Shown piece by piece: positions 53,518-63,224 of a stretch of DNA of 64,000 nt. Source of the DNA: Bacteroidota bacterium (GTDB taxonomy: Bacteria; Bacteroidota; Bacteroidia; Cytophagales; Cytophagaceae); assembly GCA_023392125.1 (NCBI GenBank), contig JAEVZS010000018.1, positions 37,330-101,329 on the forward strand, in the 5' to 3' direction. The translations under genes and the position numbers were made by a program. Positions within the stretch are counted from its first letter, which is position 1. Every line of letters begins with the position of its first letter. Under the pieces are notes generated by a model. It was not told the origin of the DNA. It saw only the letters and a program-made list of their open reading frames with translations, and did not search any database.

Positions 53518-53893
53518 ATGACAATGGTTTGACTTTATACGAAACTACATTCGAATAAGAAAATGCCTTTTCAAAATCTGTCATCGACTCCGAAGAGGTT
53601 ACAATTATAAAACGGCAGTTTTCCTTTAGCGGGCCGGAAATTTTATTAAATGCGTCCAGAAACTGGAAGCCGTTCATTCCGGGCATGTTTATATCCAGAA
53701 GAACTAACTCCGGGAAAGGCTCTCCCCTTGAATTAAGTCCTTCCAGATAAGCAAGCGCTTTCCTGGGGGAAATAAACGAGCTGATTTCCCTGCTCATCCC
53801 CGATGTCTGCAAGATTCTCTCCTGCAGAAAAATATCAATTTCATTGTCATCAATTATCAAAACTGATAACAACTTTTCAAGCTGGACATTCAA
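53480..53893 (-). CDS. single-domain response regulator
   Basis: 137 residues, receiver domain only. Acidic pair D15/D16 in LIIDDNEID, phospho-acceptor Asp67 in LLDINMPGMNG, Thr/Ser pair at VTSS and Lys122 in YKVKPLS. No output domain: it would pass a phosphate on or bind a partner (CheY/Spo0F-like). The start appears to be TTG at 53893; no in-frame ATG precedes the domain. An orphan Hpt gene lies at 59304. Confidence 0.88.
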   Translation of the reverse strand: MNVQLEKLLSVLIIDDNEIDIFLQERILQTSGMSREISSFISPRKALAYLEGLNSRGEPFPELVLLDINMPGMNGFQFLDAFNKISGPLKENCRFIIVTSSESMTDFEKAFSYSNVVSYKVKPLSYEDVAGFICYFK

Positions 53894-54064
53894 ATTATGG
53901 TGGCGGTTTGTTTAATCAAAAATTTCAACTAAGATACTTATGAAATTGATAAAACCAAAACAAGCACCATTTACAGCTATAACAAATTGTATATCAACAC
54001 ATAATTTCACATGACAAACACCTGAAAAAAGACGACAATCGCAATTCCTTATTATTCCCCGCCA

Positions 54065-54253
54065 TTAAAAAGCCTTTTCAACTTCCTTGGCATTTTTAAT
54101 GACTGTTGCCCCGTTATCAACTTTAATCAAAAAAGCAGTTTCCAGTTGTTCACTAAAACTTGTACTCGCTTTTTCATAAATCTTCTTAACTCTGCCTTTG
54201 ATATAGGAAGTCCCCTCCATCCAACGCACCTTCGTCCCTTTTACTATATTCAT
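54065..54253 (-). CDS. DUF2945-like small protein
   Basis: 62 residues from ATG 54253; a further ATG at 54289 would overlap the cyclo-ligase gene. MNIVKGTKVRWMEGTSYIKG, then VKKIYEKAS and FLIKVDNGATVIKNAKEVEK resemble the beta-barrel DUF2945 (HVA1/TUDOR-like) proteins. Function unknown. 25 bases after the cyclo-ligase gene. Confidence 0.7.
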   Translation of the reverse strand: MNIVKGTKVRWMEGTSYIKGRVKKIYEKASTSFSEQLETAFLIKVDNGATVIKNAKEVEKAF

Positions 54254-54278
54254 TTTATTTGTTTTTATTGTTAACATC

Positions 54279-54893
54279 CTAAGACACATTAGTGTTCAGG
54301 AAATTTCCATTCTGCTTCTGATTAAAAAAATAGCAGTTATCCGGGGTAACAAGCATATCAAGCGCTATATCAGTAACCTCAACATCTGAAATAATATCTA
54401 CCGGTTCAAACATAGAAAGTCCGATCTTCCGGACATCTTTCCTGCATTTCCCGAAAAATCTGTCATAAAACCCTTTGCCATACCCTACTCTGTTGCCCTG
54501 CCGGTCTGCTACCAGCAAAGGAGCAAGCACTACATCAATCTCACCGGCTGAAAGAATATTCTCCTGCTCCGGTTCCGGGATTCCCCATTTATTCTTATGA
54601 ATTACCGTATCCGGAAAAAGTGAGCAGCTACGCAAGCTACCGGAAACGAAATCACAAACAGGCACAACAACGGTTACAGAAGGATATCTTTTCCAGATTT
54701 CATCAATTATCAGCCAGGTATTGACTTCTTTTCGGGATATTACAGGTAAAAAAGAATGTAAAAAGCGAACTTCATTAAGGCTTGAATTGGCAAAAAAAAG
54801 ATCGCGGATCTGATGATTCCTTCTATTAACCTCTTCCAGGTCCAGCTCCATTCTCTTTTGCTGATACAATGATCTGAGCTCGCTCTTCTTCAT
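54279..54893 (-). CDS. 5-formyltetrahydrofolate cyclo-ligase
   Basis: 204 residues from ATG 54893, which removes the overlap with bshC. MKKSELRSLYQQKRMELDLE is the usual N-terminus, LLVADRQGNRVGYGKGFYDR is the ATP/folate motif and VTDIALDMLVTP is near the end. It converts 5-formyl-THF to 5,10-methenyl-THF. Four bases after bshC, so the two are one unit. Confidence 0.94.
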   Translation of the reverse strand: MKKSELRSLYQQKRMELDLEEVNRRNHQIRDLFFANSSLNEVRFLHSFLPVISRKEVNTWLIIDEIWKRYPSVTVVVPVCDFVSGSLRSCSLFPDTVIHKNKWGIPEPEQENILSAGEIDVVLAPLLVADRQGNRVGYGKGFYDRFFGKCRKDVRKIGLSMFEPVDIISDVEVTDIALDMLVTPDNCYFFNQKQNGNFLNTNVS

Positions 54894-54897
54894 ACAT

Positions 54898-56451
54898 TCA
54901 GGATTCCCATAAAATGGTAAAACGAAAATCAAAAGGCTGGCTGTTGTCCTTTATTTTTCTTATAAACTCAGGATCATTTGCCTGAAAGGAGAATAAATTC
55001 TCTACTCTTTCCTGAAGCGAATTACCGGGAAAAAGTTTTTTCCGGATTGACTCTATCTGCTTAAGGACTGTTTCATGCTTTTGTTCCTCCGCCTTTCTGA
55101 TCCGTTTCTCTATATTCTCTGTCTGTTTCAGCATTCTTTGCTTCTCTGACTGCACAAAGCCTTCCAGTGATTTGTCAACAGTACCTGCCACATTGCTAAT
55201 CTGATCGAACAACTGGTCCAGTTGCCTGATTTCATTCTCAATAGATATGACGGACTCAGTCTGTGATTCCAGATATTTATCCTTGAGACTTCTCTCCGGC
55301 TGAAAAATTTCTGCCGGCTCTATCCCAAACTGCTCCAGTTTCTGGGCAAAATTCTTCTTTACAACCATAAAGAAATTTCGAGGCAGTAACATCGGAAAAG
55401 GAACAGCACATTCCTGAAATGCGCCCTTCAGCTGCAGCCAGTACGCGATTTCAGCAGGCCCACCGATATAAACGAGGTTTGGTAAAACCGTTTCCTGATA
55501 AAGTGGTCTTAGCACCACATTGGGACTGAAAAGCTGCGGTTGCTCATCCAGCATCTGGTCCAGCTCATCCCACGATATAGGCCGATCCGGCAAAATCTGA
55601 TAGCCATTTTCCTGTTTTTCCAGCCTCTTACGGTCTTCCAGCAGCATGAACACATTTATATCTCTTGTATAAACCTGAGATGAATACCCTCTTTTTTCAA
55701 GTTCCAGCGATGTTTTATGGGTGGCCTGAGCTACTTTACCATCTCTGATTTCGCTTCTCAGCACTTCCTTAAAGCTTCTTTTTAGCTCTGCCGAGTCAGG
55801 ATCCAGAATAACAAGTCCATAGTCGCCAAAAAGTGTATTGACTAATATTCGTGTGGCCTGACTTAGCGTCTTGCCTTTCTGATAGGCAGAAAGCAGTATT
55901 TCAAACTTTTCGGGCAACTGATTGAGCAATTCGCCAATTCCTTCTGTCGAAAAGCGCCCTACTGCCCCCTTTTGCGAGGTCTGCCAGGTATACGTAGTTC
56001 CAAACAGATTAAAATGACTTATTTCTTCAAAGTCATGATCTTCTGTTGCCATCCAGTAGACCGGTACAAAGTTTGATTCCGGATACCGCTGAGCCAGCTC
56101 TTCTGCAAGATTGATCGTGCTTAGAATCTTATAAACAAAAAACAGCGGGCCGGTACAAAGATTCAGCTGGTGTCCGGTTGTTACGGTATATGTATTGTCC
56201 TCTTTCAGCAAAGATAAATTTTGCCTCAGCTTTCCGGAAAGTTCCACATTCCTGTACTGCTCTTCAAGAACATTTGTCAGAATCGTTCGCTGATCAGCAG
56301 AAAACCTGCGCTGCCGGATTACGTTCCCGATTTCTTCCGGTTTTGGCTTCCATTTATAGAAATCCGCAACCTTTTCACTACCTGAAATATAATCCAGAAA
56401 CAGAGAAGAAAAAGTCCCGGTACGCTCCGGTTCTTCTTTATATACTTTCAT
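54898..56451 (-). CDS. bshC: bacillithiol biosynthesis cysteine-adding enzyme
   Basis: 517 residues. Rossmann-type core with VTTGHQLNLCTGPLFFVYKI (about 91-110), PVYWMATEDHDFEEISHFNL (131-150), then PNLVYIGGPAEIAYWLQLKG, followed by the coiled-coil region (about 400-475) typical of BshC. It ligates cysteine to GlcN-malate, the last step of bacillithiol, the main thiol of this phylum. The bshA/bshB genes are not in the window. Confidence 0.96.
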   Translation of the reverse strand: MKVYKEEPERTGTFSSLFLDYISGSEKVADFYKWKPKPEEIGNVIRQRRFSADQRTILTNVLEEQYRNVELSGKLRQNLSLLKEDNTYTVTTGHQLNLCTGPLFFVYKILSTINLAEELAQRYPESNFVPVYWMATEDHDFEEISHFNLFGTTYTWQTSQKGAVGRFSTEGIGELLNQLPEKFEILLSAYQKGKTLSQATRILVNTLFGDYGLVILDPDSAELKRSFKEVLRSEIRDGKVAQATHKTSLELEKRGYSSQVYTRDINVFMLLEDRKRLEKQENGYQILPDRPISWDELDQMLDEQPQLFSPNVVLRPLYQETVLPNLVYIGGPAEIAYWLQLKGAFQECAVPFPMLLPRNFFMVVKKNFAQKLEQFGIEPAEIFQPERSLKDKYLESQTESVISIENEIRQLDQLFDQISNVAGTVDKSLEGFVQSEKQRMLKQTENIEKRIRKAEEQKHETVLKQIESIRKKLFPGNSLQERVENLFSFQANDPEFIRKIKDNSQPFDFRFTILWES

Positions 56452-56682
56452 TAATAGTTGCTTTTATGGTGGTTCTCTTTGTTCTTTTCAAATCTTCAGA
56501 AATATCCGATAAGTCGGTCATTATTGAAAAGAGAAACCCTAAGATAACAAATCCTCCTGCTTGTCTTTATAACTTTGCGGATTTTAATAGTCTGCAAAAT
56601 CAGAGCATCTGACTATGAACCACTACCGGTTCAGGCAACTTTTGTTTTCCGGCATATGTTGTTGGATAAAGGAAATGAGCGT

Positions 56683-57231
56683 ATGAAGAAACTAGAAGGA
56701 GTGAAAGTTGCCGTATTGGTAACCAACGGAGTTGAGGAGGTTGAGCTCATCAAACCGGTTGAGTCCCTAAAAGAAGCAGGTGCAACAATAGTAATTGTAT
56801 CGCCCGAAGAAAAAATCAAGGCCTGGGACTTTACTGACTGGGGGAGCGAGTATGAAGCAGATCTTTTGCTTGAGAAGGCAAAACCTGATGATTTTGACGC
56901 TCTTCTGCTGCCGGGAGGTGTAATGAATCCTGACAAACTTCGGGTAAACAACGCTGCCCTGGATTTTGTGAGACACTTTGTGTTTAACAACAAGCCCATT
57001 GCGTCTATCTGTCATGGTCCCTGGCTATTGGCAGAAATCGGATATGCGCATGGAAAGCAGCTAACATCTTATCCCGCTATCCGGACTGACATGATAAATG
57101 CCGGAGCTCAATGGATCAACAGGGAAGTTGTAACCGACGGACTACTTGTTACGAGTCGACAACCTGATGATATACCAGCTTTTAATAAGGAAATGATTGA
57201 TGTTTTTGAACGGGAAATCATAAATGCTTAA
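56683..57231 (+). CDS. DJ-1/PfpI-family protein (type 1 glutamine amidotransferase-like)
   Basis: 182 residues from ATG 56683, which has GGAAATGAG upstream; other ATGs at 56575 and 56656 extend the frame with residues unlike the family. Seen: VLVTNGVEEVELIKPVESLK (11-30, Glu19), ALLLPGGVMNPDKLR and the nucleophile elbow Cys110-His111 in ASICHGPWLLAE. Members include proteases, chaperones and glyoxalase/deglycase-like enzymes. The role is not specified by context. Confidence 0.88.
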   Translation: MKKLEGVKVAVLVTNGVEEVELIKPVESLKEAGATIVIVSPEEKIKAWDFTDWGSEYEADLLLEKAKPDDFDALLLPGGVMNPDKLRVNNAALDFVRHFVFNNKPIASICHGPWLLAEIGYAHGKQLTSYPAIRTDMINAGAQWINREVVTDGLLVTSRQPDDIPAFNKEMIDVFEREIINA

Positions 57232-57235
57232 AATA

Positions 57236-57271
57236 AAAGCCCTGCATTAATAATAAAAATGCAGGGCTTTT
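57236..57271 (+). terminator. terminator after the DJ-1 gene
   Basis: AAAGCCCTGCATT, loop, AATGCAGGGCTTT followed by TGATTG: a perfect 13-base stem. It lies between convergent genes and also works for the phosphoesterase. Confidence 0.9.
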
Positions 57272-57292
57272 GATTGATCTTTTATGTTCCGG

Positions 57293-58552
57293 TTATGCTT
57301 TCACCAGTTCAAAAATAGTGATTTCCGGGGGCATACCGATTCTTCCTGGGAATCCCAGAAATCCAAATCCTCTGTTTACATAAAGCATTTGTTCATTTTC
57401 TTTATACAAACCCGCCCATTGCTTATACACATACTGGACAGGGCTCCATTTGAAGTCCCCGATTTCTATACCAAACTGAAAACCATGCGTATGACCTGAA
57501 AAGGTAACATCAACCTCAGGAAACATTGGTCTGATCTGTGCATCCCAGTGACTCGGATCATGAGACAGCAGCAGTCTGGCAGATGCTTCTTCTGTTCCTG
57601 TCAAAGCCTGCTTAAGATTGCCATATTTCGGCCAGCCGGATCCTGCTCCCCAGTTTTCCACACCTACGATAGCCAGCTGGTCCCCTCCCTGTTTTAGCAT
57701 ATGATGCTGATTATTTAGCAGATTCCAGCCCATAATACGATGAGCTTCCTTAAGATCACGGAGATTGGCTGCTTTGGCAGATGCACTGGACCAGCGCACA
57801 TATTCGCCATAATCATGATTACCCAGTGTCGAGTATACTCCCAGCGGTGCTTTTACTTTGCTGAAAATATCAAGATAATCTCTCAGCTCATCCGCTTTTT
57901 CATTTACAAGATCTCCGGTAAAAAAGATAGCATCAGGCTTCTCCTTCAGCAACATTTCTACTCCTCCCAAAACTGCTTTCTTTCTAAAGAAACTTCCGGA
58001 GTGTATATCCGAAAGCTGAGCGATTGTCATACCATGAAATGAAGACGGCAGGTTTTTAAGAGGCAGCTTTACCTTCCGCACTCTGTAGTCATGAGCTCCT
58101 GTAATCATACCATAGGAGACTGACACGAGCGGTATGGCTGCTACTATAATTCCGGTCTTAATCAGAAATTCCGAGCGCGGAATATTTACATCCTGCAGCG
58201 CAGGGGTATTAGCCGAAATCACGGTGAGCTTTGAAACGGCCCAACGTACTCCCCTTTGTATATCATCTAATAAAATAAAAACAAGCAAAAATAGCTTAGG
58301 AATAAAGTTAAAAAGCTGTAATCCCGTAAGCAGACTCTTGGCCAGTCTTGACCAGTGCTGTCCGTTGCCAAAGAAATACAAGGCAAGCGTCGCCAGAACA
58401 GCTATGGAAAAACACCAGTATAGTATATATACTGTCTTTCTTGAAACGACAGATGAGTGCTGCATTAATGAACGGATGCCCATAAATACATAAAAATCGA
58501 TAGCCGCAAACACAAGCAGCATCAATATAATAAACAGGTAGTTATCTCTCAT
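57293..58552 (-). CDS. membrane-anchored metallophosphoesterase (YaeI-like)
   Basis: 419 residues. Four to five N-terminal membrane helices (about 5-150) precede a calcineurin-like domain with all metal motifs: LSDIHSGSFF, FFTGDLVNE, LGNHDYGEY, LLSHDPSH and GHTHGFQFG. The topology is that of the YaeI/YkuE group, which act on UDP-diacylglucosamine-like or other phosphodiesters; substrate unknown. No signal for an operon. Confidence 0.92.
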   Translation of the reverse strand: MRDNYLFIILMLLVFAAIDFYVFMGIRSLMQHSSVVSRKTVYILYWCFSIAVLATLALYFFGNGQHWSRLAKSLLTGLQLFNFIPKLFLLVFILLDDIQRGVRWAVSKLTVISANTPALQDVNIPRSEFLIKTGIIVAAIPLVSVSYGMITGAHDYRVRKVKLPLKNLPSSFHGMTIAQLSDIHSGSFFRKKAVLGGVEMLLKEKPDAIFFTGDLVNEKADELRDYLDIFSKVKAPLGVYSTLGNHDYGEYVRWSSASAKAANLRDLKEAHRIMGWNLLNNQHHMLKQGGDQLAIVGVENWGAGSGWPKYGNLKQALTGTEEASARLLLSHDPSHWDAQIRPMFPEVDVTFSGHTHGFQFGIEIGDFKWSPVQYVYKQWAGLYKENEQMLYVNRGFGFLGFPGRIGMPPEITIFELVKA

Positions 58553-59303
58553 GGGTATATTTTCTTATCTATCGGAAATAATTCAGCAAGAGCATAACGG
58601 ATATACCCTTGCTGATCACACCTATTAAACTACATATTCAGCACAAAAGTGCTGAATTTCTTCAAATGAGTTATGCTATATGACAATGCCGGAAGATTAC
58701 TGCTATTTACAGCAAAAGTCAGACCAAAAGCATGATCGGGTACCGGACAGCAATACTCCCTGACAGCATCATACACCAAACTACTTTTTATGACATATAT
58801 GCTACACGCTCACATATCTATGTTTTAAACAGCTTATATAAACAACACGCTTTTTTAATGAACATTTAATGAAAAGCATTAAATTCAAACTTAAAAACCA
58901 GTTTTCATTTACTTTTATCATTTTACAAATTCTTTTAAAAAACGAAACCAGTCAGATTCAGTCAGTATTGTCTGTATATTGCACCCTATGAATAGTTTTC
59001 AACTAAAAAAATGAATAATCAGAGGAGATTATAGTATTGGAAATTCTTAAAAAAGTCATCGAAACATTAATTAAATCATGCAATTACACTATTTTGACAT
59101 TTGCCGAAATAAAAAAAGTTTTCCCACATCCAGCTAAAAGCAATCTTGCTGTCACGCCTGCCACGGCAACCGACCAATCTAATACAGACCAATTTCTTTT
59201 TGCCCCGTATATAATCAAAACCATTCGATCAGGTTGTGCTGAACCTGACCGTAGCTTTGGTTATTTTGAAATCAACAGCACAGCATGCCAAACTACATAG
59301 ACT
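58553..59303. other. gene-free AT-rich stretch
   Basis: About 750 bases. A perfect hairpin lies at 58636-58657. Repeated short motifs CAGTCAG occur at about 58951 and 58961. An 87-residue frame (59037-59300, TTG start with GAGGAG upstream) is probably not a gene; see the rejected list. Confidence 0.5.
58636..58657. promoter_or_regulatory. perfect hairpin upstream of the phosphoesterase gene
   Basis: ATTCAGCAC, loop AAAA, GTGCTGAAT, 84 bases before the ATG at 58552. Either a terminator for an unseen transcript or a protein site. Confidence 0.4.
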
Positions 59304-59675
59304 ATGAAAGACTCCTATACACGCGTCACAAATCTGAGCTATCTGCGCGAAGCTTCTGCCGGCAATGAGGGTTTTATAAAGGAAATGATTGGTATCTTTT
59401 TAAGACAGACGCCTGAGTTTATTGAGCAGCTTACTACTTACGGGCAAGATCAGAATTGGCCGGAATTTCGGAAAGTAATGCACAAACTAAAACCTACTGT
59501 ATATATGATGGGCATTCACTCAATGCAACCTGTTATCAAACAGATTGAGCAGTGCTCTAAAGAGCTGAAAAACATTGTTTCACTACCCGGCTTGCTTGAT
59601 GAGCTTTCGCTCTGCTGCCAGAAAGCCTATATTGAGCTGGAAGAGGAAATAAGGGAATATAATCCCGACAGCTAA
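59304..59675 (+). CDS. stand-alone Hpt-domain phosphotransfer protein
   Basis: 123 residues, all helical. His60 in FRKVMHKLKPTVYMMGIHSM is the phospho-acceptor of the Hpt four-helix bundle; FLRQTPEFIEQL (32-43) and the following helix are conserved. An Hpt protein relays phosphate between a hybrid kinase and a response regulator; neither is adjacent, though a single-domain regulator is at 53480. Its last four bases overlap the end of the convergent gene. Confidence 0.87.
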   Translation: MKDSYTRVTNLSYLREASAGNEGFIKEMIGIFLRQTPEFIEQLTTYGQDQNWPEFRKVMHKLKPTVYMMGIHSMQPVIKQIEQCSKELKNIVSLPGLLDELSLCCQKAYIELEEEIREYNPDS

Positions 59676-61564
59676 AATCCTTTTTCAATAACGGAATCAT
59701 GCTCTTTTATCACATTGATCCAACCATAAATATCATCTTCATTGAGGTTGATCCGGTAATAATACATGCCGGAAGGAGTATCTCTGGCCTCCCAGCGAAA
59801 AGCAGGGTCGTTACTGATAAATACTTTCCCACCCCAACGATTAAAGATTTCTATTTTGGTAAAGTAGTATGAACAGTTGCCTTCCGGCAAATCTTTCAGG
59901 TAGAAATAATCATTCTTCCCATCTCCATTCGGAGTAATCAGATTGACAGGTGTAAAGCTGGCTATTGCCGTAGGCTTATCTTCCACTGTAATTTCAACTG
60001 GTACCATATCCGATTTGGAAGGCGAGCAGCTTTCATCAGTTACCGTAAAAAATAAGGTATGCGTATTACCGAGAAGGTTGCATTGGGCTGCTCCTTTTAC
60101 TAATCCGTTTATACTATCCCTGCCTCTCTGCGAGTCAAAGGTGAAGGTATTCATTAACAATTCATTTCCTTCCATTCTGAGGCCTATCAGATCATCCGGA
60201 TCACTGTCCGTACCATAAACTATAAAATCAACGGTATCTCCGACAATCATATGATAATGCTGACTACCAACTACTCCTGCTACAGGCTTGTTATTGACTC
60301 TGCCTTTTAGCAAAACTTTGACAGTTGCAGTATCTCTCAACGGAACAGGACACCCGTCATCGGAAACTATTACCTTAAAATCAAATATAGAATCCTGTTC
60401 AAGCACGATGCTTTTGCAGTTTACCACACAGGCTTCTCCGGTCGCCACAGGAAAATCCGGGTTAAGTGCCACTCTGCCCGGCTGAGTAGTCAGTACATCT
60501 TCCGGCAACGTACCGGAAGTCTTTATGAGAATAATTTCTGCTCCGTCATAAAAGGAAGAAGAATCCGAAATTTCAAACTGCAGACATTTGGTTTCTGCAA
60601 ACTCAACAATCAGTGTATCATCAGGTGCAAAATATGCTCCTTCCGCTTCCCTGAACTGCACCAGCGGCTCATAGTTGATATCACATTGTACTATTTTAAA
60701 CTGAAACTCCCGGTGTACGGAACCGATTTTCTCTCCGCGCCTATATTCATCCACTTTGACCGCCATTACAAAAACACCATTGACAGTACGTGGATCAGGC
60801 CTGACATTCAACATGCCAGTGTGTCTGTCAATAGTAAGCCTCGGATTGCCCGGTATCATATTATTCACACCATAACCAGGCAGCCAGTCGACTGAAAAAT
60901 AGGGACCAGGCTGCTGCGTTATATTATTACCGATGGTATTTCCCTTGATCGGATGTGTAAGTGAATAAACCAGCGAGTCTCCGTCCGGGTCGGTAGCGCT
61001 AAAATCATAGGTATGCTCAATATCCGCGCAAAAATACTCTCCTTCAATCGGCCTGAATCTCGGAGATGAATTTCTGTTTACCTGAGACCTTGCAGGAAAC
61101 TCCATATAGAAAATCATTCCGGTGGCCGTAGGATTTGCAATATTGCTGATAATGGTATTGCGGCAGCAAAGATCATAAATCACATAATATCCATCAGGGT
61201 TGTTGTAGACGTCCGGCGGCAGGGAAATATCGGCAGTATAATACAAAATTCGGGTCAGGAGATCCCCTCGTGCACAATAGCGGTTATTGTACTCAACAAA
61301 AACATTGCTTCTGTTGAGCGTCATATATACCTCTTTTACAAATGCGTTGGTTCTTTTCTCAAAAATGACCACAGTAATAGCCTGGGCTATTAGATTTACG
61401 CTCTTATCTGCATTTATTTCATCATAATACATATTGAGAGAGAGAAGATAATTTGCTCCCCTGCCTTTCCATGACAGGTTAAATTCTCCCCCGACGATAT
61501 GAGTAGAATGGGCATTTATTATAAAGAAGAAAAATCCTAAAAAAGTATAAATACGGATCAACAT
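59672..61564 (-). CDS. gliding-motility-associated (T9SS type B) surface protein
   Basis: 630 residues. Signal peptide 1-20 (IYTFLGFFFFIINAHS); the mature part opens with THIVGGEFNLSWKG, seen at the start of many gliding-type proteins. Beta-sandwich repeats follow. Residues about 545-630 (TPNGDGKNDYFYLKDLPEG, IEIFNRWGGKVF and PSGMYYYRINL) are the gliding_CTERM (type B) T9SS signal. Probably a large secreted adhesin or structural protein. It is divergent from rlmD. Confidence 0.92.
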   Translation of the reverse strand: MLIRIYTFLGFFFFIINAHSTHIVGGEFNLSWKGRGANYLLSLNMYYDEINADKSVNLIAQAITVVIFEKRTNAFVKEVYMTLNRSNVFVEYNNRYCARGDLLTRILYYTADISLPPDVYNNPDGYYVIYDLCCRNTIISNIANPTATGMIFYMEFPARSQVNRNSSPRFRPIEGEYFCADIEHTYDFSATDPDGDSLVYSLTHPIKGNTIGNNITQQPGPYFSVDWLPGYGVNNMIPGNPRLTIDRHTGMLNVRPDPRTVNGVFVMAVKVDEYRRGEKIGSVHREFQFKIVQCDINYEPLVQFREAEGAYFAPDDTLIVEFAETKCLQFEISDSSSFYDGAEIILIKTSGTLPEDVLTTQPGRVALNPDFPVATGEACVVNCKSIVLEQDSIFDFKVIVSDDGCPVPLRDTATVKVLLKGRVNNKPVAGVVGSQHYHMIVGDTVDFIVYGTDSDPDDLIGLRMEGNELLMNTFTFDSQRGRDSINGLVKGAAQCNLLGNTHTLFFTVTDESCSPSKSDMVPVEITVEDKPTAIASFTPVNLITPNGDGKNDYFYLKDLPEGNCSYYFTKIEIFNRWGGKVFISNDPAFRWEARDTPSGMYYYRINLNEDDIYGWINVIKEHDSVIEKGF

Positions 61565-61615
61565 GCCTTATTTTATAAAATAACTTTCATATAACGCCGT
61601 TTCATGGCATTTTAT

Positions 61616-61623
61616 TATTTTTG
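61616..61623 (+). promoter_or_regulatory. TAnnTTTG box directly before rlmD
   Basis: TATTTTTG ends eight bases before the ATG at 61631; the start point would be one or two bases before it. The -33 region shows only a weak TTT. Confidence 0.45.
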
Positions 61624-61630
61624 ATGTTCC

Positions 61631-63028
61631 ATGAGCAGAAAAAATCAGACCATTGAACAGCTTCTGATAACGGATGTTGCAGCCGAAGGCAAATCCGTAG
61701 CACGATATCAGGAAAAAGTAATATTCGTTGACAACGTAGTTCCCGGTGATATTGTTGACGTCAGAGTAATCAAAAGTAAGAAAAATTTTGCAGAAGCCAC
61801 GCCTGTTTTTTTTCATCAGTATTCTGATCAAAGAACCGATCCGTTCTGTGAACACTTTGGTACTTGCGGCGGATGTAAATGGCAGCATCTGGCATACTCT
61901 CACCAGCTCTATTACAAGCAAAAGCAGGTAAAAGACAATCTTGAACGCATTGGAAAACTTGAGCTGCCGGATATATCTCCGATTCTGTCCTCATCCGGGA
62001 CACAATACTACAGAAATAAGCTTGAGTTTACCTTCTCGAACAAACGCTGGCTTACCAGTGAAGAGATCCAGGCTTCGGACATGATCGACAGAAGAGCTCT
62101 TGGGTTCCATATACCGGGACGCTTTGATAAAATAATTGATATTGAGCACTGTTTCCTGCAAAACGAGTTGTCCAATGAGATCCGTTTATCAATAAGAGAT
62201 TTTGCAAAAAAAACCGGGATTACTTTTTTTGATCTGGTAGCACAGACTGGTTTTCTTCGTAATCTGATTGTGCGAACTACTTCTACCGGAGAAACCATGG
62301 TGATCGTACAGGTTTTCGAAAACCATCCCGAATGGCTCGAACTGGTAATGAATCATCTGGCTACGTCTTTTCCTCAGATAACTTCCTTATTATATATCCA
62401 CAATCCGAAGAAAAATGAGACTTTCCATGATCTGGAGGTGGTAACATACAGAGGTCAATCCTATATAGAGGAAGAAATGGAGGGCCTCCGATTCAGGATA
62501 GGTCCTAAGTCATTTTATCAGACCAATTCGAAACAGGCATATGAGCTGTATAAAATCACAAGAGACTTTGCCGGGCTACACGGTAATGAAATCGTCTATG
62601 ATTTATATACAGGCACTGGTACTATTGCCAATTTTGTCGCATCCGGCGCTCAAATGGTTGTAGGTATAGAATATGTAGAAATGGCTGTGGAAGATGCCCG
62701 GATAAATTCTGCAATCAACGAAATCCAAAATACGGTCTTTTATGCCGGAGATATGAAAGATGTGCTGACGGATGAATTTGCGGTAAAGCATGGTCATCCG
62801 GACGTAATTATTACGGACCCCCCGCGTGCCGGCATGCATGAAGATGTAGTCAATACGATCCTGCGGCTTGCCCCCCAAACGATTGTATACGTCAGCTGCA
62901 ATCCTGCCACACAGGCGAGGGACCTTGCACTAATGGATGCGGCTTACAAAGTAACTGCTGTTCAACCGGTCGATATGTTTCCACATACCCATCATGTGGA
63001 GAACGTGGTGAAGCTTGAGAGGCGGTAA
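61631..63028 (+). CDS. rlmD: 23S rRNA (uracil-5-)-methyltransferase
   Basis: 465 residues. TRAM domain (about 5-60), iron-sulfur cysteines C73, C79, C82 and C174 (FCEHFGTCGGCKWQHL, IEHCFLQ), SAM-binding VYDLYTGTGTIANF, ITDPPRAGMHEDVV, and the nucleophile cysteine in VSCNPATQARDLALM. Matches the RumA/RlmD type that methylates U1939 of 23S rRNA; a related target (U747, RlmC) cannot be excluded. It is the last gene before the CRISPR array. Confidence 0.9.
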   Translation: MSRKNQTIEQLLITDVAAEGKSVARYQEKVIFVDNVVPGDIVDVRVIKSKKNFAEATPVFFHQYSDQRTDPFCEHFGTCGGCKWQHLAYSHQLYYKQKQVKDNLERIGKLELPDISPILSSSGTQYYRNKLEFTFSNKRWLTSEEIQASDMIDRRALGFHIPGRFDKIIDIEHCFLQNELSNEIRLSIRDFAKKTGITFFDLVAQTGFLRNLIVRTTSTGETMVIVQVFENHPEWLELVMNHLATSFPQITSLLYIHNPKKNETFHDLEVVTYRGQSYIEEEMEGLRFRIGPKSFYQTNSKQAYELYKITRDFAGLHGNEIVYDLYTGTGTIANFVASGAQMVVGIEYVEMAVEDARINSAINEIQNTVFYAGDMKDVLTDEFAVKHGHPDVIITDPPRAGMHEDVVNTILRLAPQTIVYVSCNPATQARDLALMDAAYKVTAVQPVDMFPHTHHVENVVKLERR

Positions 63029-63090
63029 TCATTTGGTTCAAAAATTCACACATTTTACTGATTATCAATATTTTATAAATAAAAATAATA

Positions 63091-63120
63091 TACCGGTTTG
63101 AACCATTTTGAACCGGTATA
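63091..63120 (+). repeat. inverted repeat ATACCGGTT/AACCGGTAT with TTTGAACC copies
   Basis: Perfect 9-base arms around a 12-base centre. TTTGAACC occurs twice inside, and its complement GGTTCAAA occurs once at about 63034. Downstream, CGACCGAT is doubled at about 63153 and 63164. Possibly the first of two rlmD stops. Confidence 0.5.
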
Positions 63121-63193
63121 TTCCACCTAAATCAACTTTTTTACCATTCTATACGACCGATATGCGACCGATTATTTCTTGAAAATGCGAAAA

Positions 63194-63224
63194 AATACAA
63201 CTATCTTACGGTTGTATTTTTTTT
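63194..63224 (+). terminator. intrinsic terminator before the array
   Basis: AATACAAC, nine-base loop, GTTGTATT then TTTTTT. It shields the array leader from rlmD transcription. Confidence 0.88.

Noticed and set aside
59037..59300. 87-residue frame with TTG start and GAGGAG upstream
   Set aside because: The sequence is low in recognisable structure, the codon use is unlike the neighbours, and it ends just before the Hpt gene; kept only as part of the gene-free stretch.
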